A DNA stretch of 9,638 nt from Prevotella sp. (GTDB taxonomy: Bacteria; Bacteroidota; Bacteroidia; Bacteroidales; Bacteroidaceae), in NCBI GenBank assembly GCA_021204605.1, contig JAJPZD010000255.1, positions 1 through 9,638 of the forward strand. Direction: 5' to 3'. Position numbers and translations under genes: made by a program. Under the pieces are notes generated by a model. It was not told the DNA's origin. It was given only the letters and a program-made list of their open reading frames with translations, and did no database searches. Every line of letters starts with the position of its first letter. The stretch's first letter is position 1. This document shows, in pieces, positions 4,671 through 9,638 of the stretch.

Positions 4671-7314
4671 TCAAATCACTTACTTTGCTGACAACCTTGT
4701 ATTCTATATCGTCAAACAGTGTGAAATGTGCTTCTCCGCAACGGATTTTCTGTTTCTCTGAAGGATGTAGCTTATTCAAGTCCACAATTGGAGTACCTGT
4801 ATCTTTGGTTTCTGCCACGAAATAAACTTTCTTGTCATCCTCAAGTACTACTGCCCAATCAGGATTGTAATAGCCTATGGGTGTAGGTATCTTGAACCAA
4901 TTAGGTAGTTTGAAGTAAAATTTAACCTGCTCGCTTGTTTCGCAATCATGGGCAAATTGATTTTCCACAGAGGAATCAAGAGGAACATATTTATCATATA
5001 TGGTTTTATCTTTATTCGTAACCTTATATGTAAAATCATTTAAATATATTTCCAATTCCTGTTCTTCAAACAAACGCATTTCGTATGTGGAGTTTCCGAT
5101 TTTCAGGTATTCTATACCATTAATCATCAACTCTTGCAAAGTGTATTTTATCCTATCTACAACCATATCCATGAAAAGTTGGGGGTTGTTGGGCAATTCT
5201 GTCAATCGTCCTGATTCTTCCAATATCCTTGATATGGTTGAGCGTGTCAGCTCTGTACGGTTCTGCACATAACTCAAAATGTCTGGAATGGCATAATCTG
5301 TTGAATAGACAGAAACATTGTCTCCTTGATATTCGGTATCTACACCCTGTTCAGATACGATAACAGTTTTTTTTATCGAACGAATACGTGGAGCCGTGAC
5401 AGGTGGCATGTTGCTTATTTCATCGCTTGCTTTCTTGATAAGATCTTCGGAATCGTAATTCACACGATATGTCGTTTTCTCCTTTAATTTTTCCCAAATT
5501 TCAAGAAATTGTGGATCTGCCTGAAAACCTTTCTTGTAATTGACAGCAACTCTTTTGCGTTTGGGTTTGATACGTCCGCCAAAATCCACACCACAATCTT
5601 CTTGCAATTCAATCTGCAATGCTTTCGCAAAATCATTGTATGATTCATTGGCGATGACAGTCAGACGATTAATGTTTTTGTCATAGCAACGCATGCCCTC
5701 TTGATTGACTGCCAATCTAAGACCCCTTCCAATTTCCTGACGTTTCTTGATTTCTGATTTTGTCTCGTTGAGTGTGCATATTTGGAAAACATTCGGATTA
5801 TCCCATCCTTCTCTTAATGCGGTATGCGAAAAGATAAAACGAAGAGGATTGTTTATATCGAGCAACGACTCCTTGTCTTTCATTATCAAATTGTATGTAT
5901 CATCGTCAGCTTGCGTCTCACCAGATGTGTCTTTTAATCTTCCTTTCTTGTCTTGTGAGAAATAACCGTTATGAGTCTTTTGTATGGGGTATTTATTCAA
6001 ACTACTATAAGCGGGGCGTTCTATCAGTTCTTTATAGACTTCTTCAAACCAAACGGCAATTTTCCCCTTAGTAATATTCCCCTGTTCATCGTATGTACGG
6101 TAGTTAGCCACTCTGTCAATGAAAAAGAGAGACAATACTTTTATACCTTGTTTGTTTAGTTTCAATTCCTTACGTAAGTGTTCTTCAACGGTACGGCGTA
6201 TTTGGAATTTCATGATTTCATCATTTAAATCATCTTGTCGTTGTCCGCAATATAGCTCTTTTCCATTGGAGAATGTAATACAATTATTGATAGCATCGAT
6301 TTCTTCCACGATGTATCCATTCCGATAAACTTCACGGTTATTGGAAAGGTCGTACAAATCATCACCTACACGTATAGATACAGATTTCCTTGTTACGCCA
6401 GCTTTTCCGTTTATATCAATCGAAACTTTGGCAGTCATCTTTGTTTTGCTGGGCTTAATGGCTTCCAGAGCGACAAAGGCACCGTTCAATGAGTTCTCCT
6501 CAAAAACTGAGTCCACCTCAATCTGTTTTACCAAGCCTAAATCGTATGCTTTTACAGGATTAAGACTGTAAATATGGTTGTATAAATTGCGATGTGTTGC
6601 CGAATACCGTAAGGTACATAATGGTTTTAGATTTTCGATAGCAACTCTACGTTTCTCGGATTCCATGTTTTGTGGCTCATCCACAATCACTATTGGCTTG
6701 ACGGATTGTATAAACCTGATAGGCATTTGACCGTTCAACTTGTCATTAGGTTTGTTAATTACATTCTCGTCTTTGGCAAATGAATCGATGTTTATCACTA
6801 ACACCTCAATATTGTTTCCTGTAGCGAAACCCCTTAACTGTGAGATTTTAGCTCTGTCATATACATAAAAACGTATAGGTGTATTGTCGTAAAGAGTCTG
6901 AAAATGCTCATGGGTGATTTGAAGATTCTTTATTACGCCTTCTCTGATAGGTACTGATGGGACTACAATGACAAATTTCTTGAATCCATAATTTTTGTTC
7001 AACTCGTAGATCGTACGGAGATAAACGTAGGTCTTGCCCGTGCCGGTTTCCATCTCAATAGAGAAATTCATGTTCTCAAGTGATTCTGATGGTTCAATCC
7101 CGTTTTTCGTCTGAACCTTTTTCAAGTTTTCAAGCACTTGATCATCATGTAAGAGCAATCTGTTCCCAACACAATCAACTAAGTCGAGCATTCCATTTTC
7201 ATAAGATTGAAATATGGAGCTCGACTCTTCCTTGCCTTGCCCTTCAAACAGACCGACTACTGATTGTATCGCCTCCTGCTGGTAACTTAAATTGGATTCA
7301 AAGGATAGTTTCAT
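4666..7314 (-). CDS. res: Type III restriction enzyme, Res subunit (helicase-nuclease)
   Basis: This 882-residue protein is the restriction subunit of a Type III system. It works in complex with Mod, uses ATP on recognising unmethylated sites, and cuts at a distance. Superfamily 2 helicase motifs appear in order: a Gln-bearing start (YQQEAIQ, 11-17), Walker A METGTGKT (88-95), DExx box VDEPQNM (211-217), SATH (238-241), motif V REGWDNPN (501-508) and motif VI QEIGRGLRL (526-534). The C-terminal nuclease site is visible as NPDW with Asp819, then ETK with Glu835 and Lys837, a PD-ExK arrangement. Length is normal and the frame is unbroken, so it looks active. The ATG at 7314 lies 32 bases after the mod stop with no separate promoter seen, so it is read from the mod transcript. 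Codons are more mixed and AT-leaning than in glyS, consistent with later acquisition. The gene converges on the FKBP gene with 16 bases between. Confidence 0.96.
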   Translation of the reverse strand: MKLSFESNLSYQQEAIQSVVGLFEGQGKEESSSIFQSYENGMLDLVDCVGNRLLLHDDQVLENLKKVQTKNGIEPSESLENMNFSIEMETGTGKTYVYLRTIYELNKNYGFKKFVIVVPSVPIREGVIKNLQITHEHFQTLYDNTPIRFYVYDRAKISQLRGFATGNNIEVLVINIDSFAKDENVINKPNDKLNGQMPIRFIQSVKPIVIVDEPQNMESEKRRVAIENLKPLCTLRYSATHRNLYNHIYSLNPVKAYDLGLVKQIEVDSVFEENSLNGAFVALEAIKPSKTKMTAKVSIDINGKAGVTRKSVSIRVGDDLYDLSNNREVYRNGYIVEEIDAINNCITFSNGKELYCGQRQDDLNDEIMKFQIRRTVEEHLRKELKLNKQGIKVLSLFFIDRVANYRTYDEQGNITKGKIAVWFEEVYKELIERPAYSSLNKYPIQKTHNGYFSQDKKGRLKDTSGETQADDDTYNLIMKDKESLLDINNPLRFIFSHTALREGWDNPNVFQICTLNETKSEIKKRQEIGRGLRLAVNQEGMRCYDKNINRLTVIANESYNDFAKALQIELQEDCGVDFGGRIKPKRKRVAVNYKKGFQADPQFLEIWEKLKEKTTYRVNYDSEDLIKKASDEISNMPPVTAPRIRSIKKTVIVSEQGVDTEYQGDNVSVYSTDYAIPDILSYVQNRTELTRSTISRILEESGRLTELPNNPQLFMDMVVDRIKYTLQELMINGIEYLKIGNSTYEMRLFEEQELEIYLNDFTYKVTNKDKTIYDKYVPLDSSVENQFAHDCETSEQVKFYFKLPNWFKIPTPIGYYNPDWAVVLEDDKKVYFVAETKDTGTPIVDLNKLHPSEKQKIRCGEAHFTLFDDIEYKVVSKVSDLI

Positions 7315-7346
7315 TAACGTTCCAAATATGTAAATGACTGAGGTGC

Positions 7347-9311
7347 CTATATCGTTTTAAATTCAATTCCCGCATCACGCATTTGCAGAGCGGTATTGGT
7401 TTTCATTTGGTCATTGCCTTCAAATAGGCGGTCGAGGGCTATCACCTTGTTGGGATGCAGGGTAATAATGGAGTCTATCGCCTCCTGGGAAATGGACTCT
7501 AACATCAGGACAAGTTCTCTGTCATTGATGGCATGATATTCATTTATATGTTCAATCTTGCTGTTTAAATCCTTGCCGCATTTCAACAGCAGCTCATAAA
7601 TCATATTTTCCGTAGTGGCATTTTCTGCTACTGGGTCGCTGAATTTGATAAAAAGTTCATTCAACTTCTTCTCGTCAACATTTTTTATGTTATTCCATTG
7701 CTTGAAATTGCTTTCTGACAATTTGAACACTTTAAAACCAAGGTCGGGCATTGGAGTGTTTTGAATGCCATCAAATGGGAGTTCTCCTTTTTGTTTGTCT
7801 CTCTCAGTCTCTATTTCATTTCTTATCTTCTTACTTGCACGACGGATACGCTCTTTCGATATTTCTGCTATTGTCTTATAACCAGCTTTATATGCCTCAC
7901 TTTTCTCGTCACATAGTTCTGGAAGTTGTACACAAATAAATTTGCGACTGCCTCCATCTTCGGCATTAAGTTGTATAACTGCGTGAGCGGTGGTGCCACT
8001 ACCGGCAAAGAAATCTAATACAATTGAATCTTTATCGGTTACGAAATCAAATATATTAGACAATACGTTAATAGGTTTAGGATTATCAAATACTTTGTGA
8101 CCATCAAATAAATCTGACAACTTTTTCGTTGTGCCTCTATTATCTTCATATATGAGAGACCTTAAAAACTCAATACACGTATCAATACGTTTTTTAACGT
8201 GAGGCTGGGTGGTATGGTCTTTTCCCCATTCAATTTCTCCATTTGCAGCATACTCTTGGAAAGTTTTTTCTGTCCATCTCCAACCATTCATTGGTTTAGG
8301 GCATGGCAATCCTGTAACAGGATGGATAATATCAAACATATATCCTCCTGGATGTGGATTCGATGAATTACTTGAACTGCTGTAAACTCCCTTTTCATCA
8401 ACATTATTATAATGAGCTACTTGTTGGAGTATGCCTTTATTTGTCTTTATCCAGCTACGAAGTTTAGTCTGTATTTCATTAATGTCTGAACAATCTCGCT
8501 TTAAGTTTAAATATTGCTGAACAATTAATCCGGCAGCATCACTATGTTTCATCCAATTATTTTGTTCTGCCTTATTTTTTGCATAACATACCATGTATTC
8601 ATGTTCAGTATTTATTTGAGAAGGATTATTGTCTGTCGCTGTTTTAATTACAAGTTGACCTTCAAAATTCTCTTCTCCAAAAATTTCGTTCATCAACAAC
8701 CGAAGGTTATATACCTCGTTATCATCAATGGAAATAAAAATCACTCCATCGTCACGAAGCAGACTTTTTGCAAGGTAAAGGCGTGGCATCATCATGCTGA
8801 GCCAGTTGCTGTGATATTGCCCGTTTTCCTTGCTGTTTTTGTGGAACATGCCTTCTCGTGTCATGTAGCCATTTTCGTCTTTATCCCCAACACGTTGCAA
8901 ATAATCACTTTTCTTTTCTGAAAACTTGTCAGGATATATGAAGGAGTCATTTCCCGTGTTATATGGTGGGTCAATATAAATCATTTTCACCTTGCCGAAA
9001 TAACTCTTTTGAAGTACTTTAAGCACTTCCATGTTCTCGCCTTCGATAAAGATGTTTTGGGTGTTGTCAAAATCAACGGACTCCTCACGACATGGAACGA
9101 GTGTTGCTGAAGTATGCTGCTGCATCGCACGGAAAGCATCACCCTTGCCTGCCCAATTCAGTACATAGCGTTCATCGGAAATATTCGCATTTTCGCCCAA
9201 TGTTTCTCTCAACTTTTCCCAATCAATTTTGCCCTCGTCAAAAATCTCAGGCATAATAGATTTCAGAGCATTTATCCGTTCTTCTTTCGGTGTTTGAGAA
9301 TAGCCTTCCAT
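7347..9311 (-). CDS. mod: Type III modification methyltransferase, Mod subunit (N6-adenine)
   Basis: Mod recognises the target sequence and methylates adenine using S-adenosylmethionine, alone for protection or with Res for restriction. From the ATG at 9311 it is 654 residues. The catalytic motif DPPY (114-117, in MIYIDPPYNTGNDSF) comes first and the cofactor-binding FAGSG (435-439, in VLDFFAGSGTTAHA) later, the beta-class order used by Type III Mod proteins. The stretch between, roughly 220-400, should be the target recognition domain; it includes an odd Ser/Asn-rich part (SSSSNSSNPHPGG, 311-323). The C-terminal third is the usual Mod tail for Res contact. The frame stays open 49 codons further upstream to 9458, but that extension is not Mod-like and contains the predicted promoter, so I place the start at 9311. 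No simple-sequence repeat of the phase-variable mod kind is seen in the gene. The recognition site cannot be read from sequence. Confidence 0.95.
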   Translation of the reverse strand: MEGYSQTPKEERINALKSIMPEIFDEGKIDWEKLRETLGENANISDERYVLNWAGKGDAFRAMQQHTSATLVPCREESVDFDNTQNIFIEGENMEVLKVLQKSYFGKVKMIYIDPPYNTGNDSFIYPDKFSEKKSDYLQRVGDKDENGYMTREGMFHKNSKENGQYHSNWLSMMMPRLYLAKSLLRDDGVIFISIDDNEVYNLRLLMNEIFGEENFEGQLVIKTATDNNPSQINTEHEYMVCYAKNKAEQNNWMKHSDAAGLIVQQYLNLKRDCSDINEIQTKLRSWIKTNKGILQQVAHYNNVDEKGVYSSSSNSSNPHPGGYMFDIIHPVTGLPCPKPMNGWRWTEKTFQEYAANGEIEWGKDHTTQPHVKKRIDTCIEFLRSLIYEDNRGTTKKLSDLFDGHKVFDNPKPINVLSNIFDFVTDKDSIVLDFFAGSGTTAHAVIQLNAEDGGSRKFICVQLPELCDEKSEAYKAGYKTIAEISKERIRRASKKIRNEIETERDKQKGELPFDGIQNTPMPDLGFKVFKLSESNFKQWNNIKNVDEKKLNELFIKFSDPVAENATTENMIYELLLKCGKDLNSKIEHINEYHAINDRELVLMLESISQEAIDSIITLHPNKVIALDRLFEGNDQMKTNTALQMRDAGIEFKTI

Positions 9312-9338
9312 ACGGTTGTGGTTTTTCAATTTTGTAAG

Positions 9339-9346
9339 CAAAGATA
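9339..9346 (-). promoter_or_regulatory. -7 promoter element of the mod-res operon
   Basis: Read on the minus strand this is TATCTTTG, an exact TAnnTTTG match and identical to the glyS -7 box. The -33 element is poor: the best candidate is ATTG at 9370-9373, with a 23-base gap. Transcription would begin about 9331-9334, leaving a leader of only about 20 bases before the ATG at 9311. This placement excludes the longer in-frame start at 9458. A weak -33 would fit the low or controlled expression expected of a restriction system. Confidence 0.6.
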
Positions 9347-9464
9347 ATAATAAATTCGGATAATATGAACAATACGTTTTAATTTTCCTCTTTTCTCCAA
9401 TACCTCTGACAAATTTTATCAAAAACACCCCATCACAACTACTTGTAAACCGATTCACAAATTT

Positions 9465-9487
9465 GGTGGCGAAAACACAACGCCACC
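9465..9487. terminator. GC-rich hairpin between the partial right-hand gene and mod
   Basis: GGTGGCG (9465-9471) and CGCCACC (9481-9487) form a perfect 7-base-pair, GC-rich stem with a 9-base loop, standing out in very AT-rich DNA. On the minus strand it lies 64 bases after the stop of the gene cut by the right edge and about 120 bases before the mod -7 box. It could end that gene's transcript and insulate mod. No T-run follows on either strand, so an alternative is an operator-like inverted repeat. Confidence 0.45.
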
Positions 9488-9495
9488 CTACTCTT

Positions 9496-9558
9496 CATTC
9501 TTCATTTATAATTTCACATTTTTCATTTTTCATTCTTCATTTTTCATTTTTCATTCAA
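9496..9558. repeat. Heptanucleotide repeat tract (CATTTTT/CATTCTT) upstream of mod
   Basis: Seven-base units run from 9517 to 9558: CATTTTT, CATTTTT, CATTCTT, CATTTTT, CATTTTT, CATTCAA. Two more units (CATTCTT, CATTTAT) lie at 9496-9509 after a short interruption. On the minus strand this reads as AATGAAA/AATGAAG. The tract ends inside the stop codon of the right-hand partial gene, mirroring the left repeat that overlaps the FKBP stop. Six near-identical units could expand or contract by slippage. Confidence 0.8.
9497..9510. repeat. Right copy of the 14-base direct repeat
   Basis: ATTCTTCATTTATA matches 4657-4670 exactly and in the same orientation. It sits 186 bases upstream of the mod start and next to the heptad tract. 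Recombination between the two copies would remove the whole restriction cassette and leave about 61 bases between the stops of the FKBP gene and the right-hand gene. Confidence 0.6.
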
Positions 9559-9638
9559 TTACATTCGGCTTCAGCCGCATCGAGCCCTCTTCCACAATAA
9601 ATTGGGGAGCTACATTAACTCTTAACCTCTTAGCAAGA
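9551..9638 (-). CDS. C-terminal end of an unidentified protein, cut by the window edge
   Basis: Reading inward from the right edge on the minus strand, 28 codons are open and end at TGA (9551-9553). The peptide ends VEEGSMRLKPNVIE, with a balanced, protein-like composition, and the DNA here (about 9563-9595) is more GC-rich than the neighbouring non-coding sequence. I do not recognise the family. A 28-codon open stretch can arise by chance, so support is moderate. The facts that the intergenic repeat begins exactly at its stop, and that a hairpin follows, favour a real gene. It would converge with the FKBP gene if the restriction cassette were absent. Confidence 0.5.
   Translation of the reverse strand, partial: LAKRLRVNVAPQFIVEEGSMRLKPNVIE

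Noticed and set aside
8544..8921. A 125-codon plus-strand frame opposite mod
   Set aside because: Its product is rich in Phe, Ile, Cys and His, has no recognisable domain and sits fully opposite intact mod sequence. Other short plus-strand frames over res are alike.
7347..9311. Phase-variable mod through in-gene simple repeats
   Set aside because: I looked for runs of tetra- or pentanucleotide repeats in mod and found none.
9312..9458. N-terminal extension of Mod
   Set aside because: The predicted promoter lies within it, and its residues do not resemble Mod N-termini.
4657..9510. The cassette as a transposon or integrative element
   Set aside because: No transposase, integrase, terminal inverted repeats or tRNA attachment site is visible; only the direct repeat and heptad tracts bracket it.

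Overview
The window looks like a chromosomal segment from a member of the Bacteroidales, most likely Prevotellaceae. Three things support this. Promoters have the Bacteroidetes form (TTTG, about 19 bases, then TAnnTTTG) with no convincing Shine-Dalgarno sequences. Glycyl-tRNA synthetase is the single-chain type and is followed directly by an FKBP lipoprotein. A secreted protein ends in a short tail of the 'IYSIDG...GLYIMNGKKILVK' kind typical of Prevotella and Bacteroides exported proteins.

Left part (1-2483): a large, acidic, secreted beta-rich protein of unknown function lies on the minus strand (43-2055). A rho-independent-like hairpin at its 3' side would stop plus-strand transcription arriving from outside the window. 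Its 428-base upstream region is shared divergently with glyS. That region holds a minus-strand -7 box, a run of nine C placed where the -33 box should be, a perfect FNR-box-like palindrome, a consensus glyS promoter and a hairpin at the start of the glyS leader.

Middle (2484-4649): glyS and an FKBP-type peptidyl-prolyl isomerase lipoprotein form a plus-strand pair. The stop of the first abuts the ATG of the second. Both use strongly C-ending codons, as expected of a well-expressed core operon.

Right part (4650-9638): a complete, apparently intact Type III restriction-modification cassette (mod then res, 32 bases apart) runs on the minus strand. Mod is a beta-order N6-adenine methyltransferase, and Res carries a full helicase motif set plus a PD-ExK nuclease site. 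Its promoter and first good start lie well inside the longest open frame. The cassette sits between two genes that would otherwise converge: the FKBP gene on the left and a gene cut by the right edge, of which the last 28 codons are visible. It is bracketed by 7-base-period repeats and by a 14-base perfect direct repeat, which suggests insertion into, or exchange at, a convergent intergenic gap.

I do not see a wholly new multi-gene system. The most interesting signals are the repeat-bracketed restriction cassette, the poly-C tract at a promoter spacer, and the regulatory architecture of the divergent region. No tRNA, rRNA, CRISPR array or transposase gene is visible.
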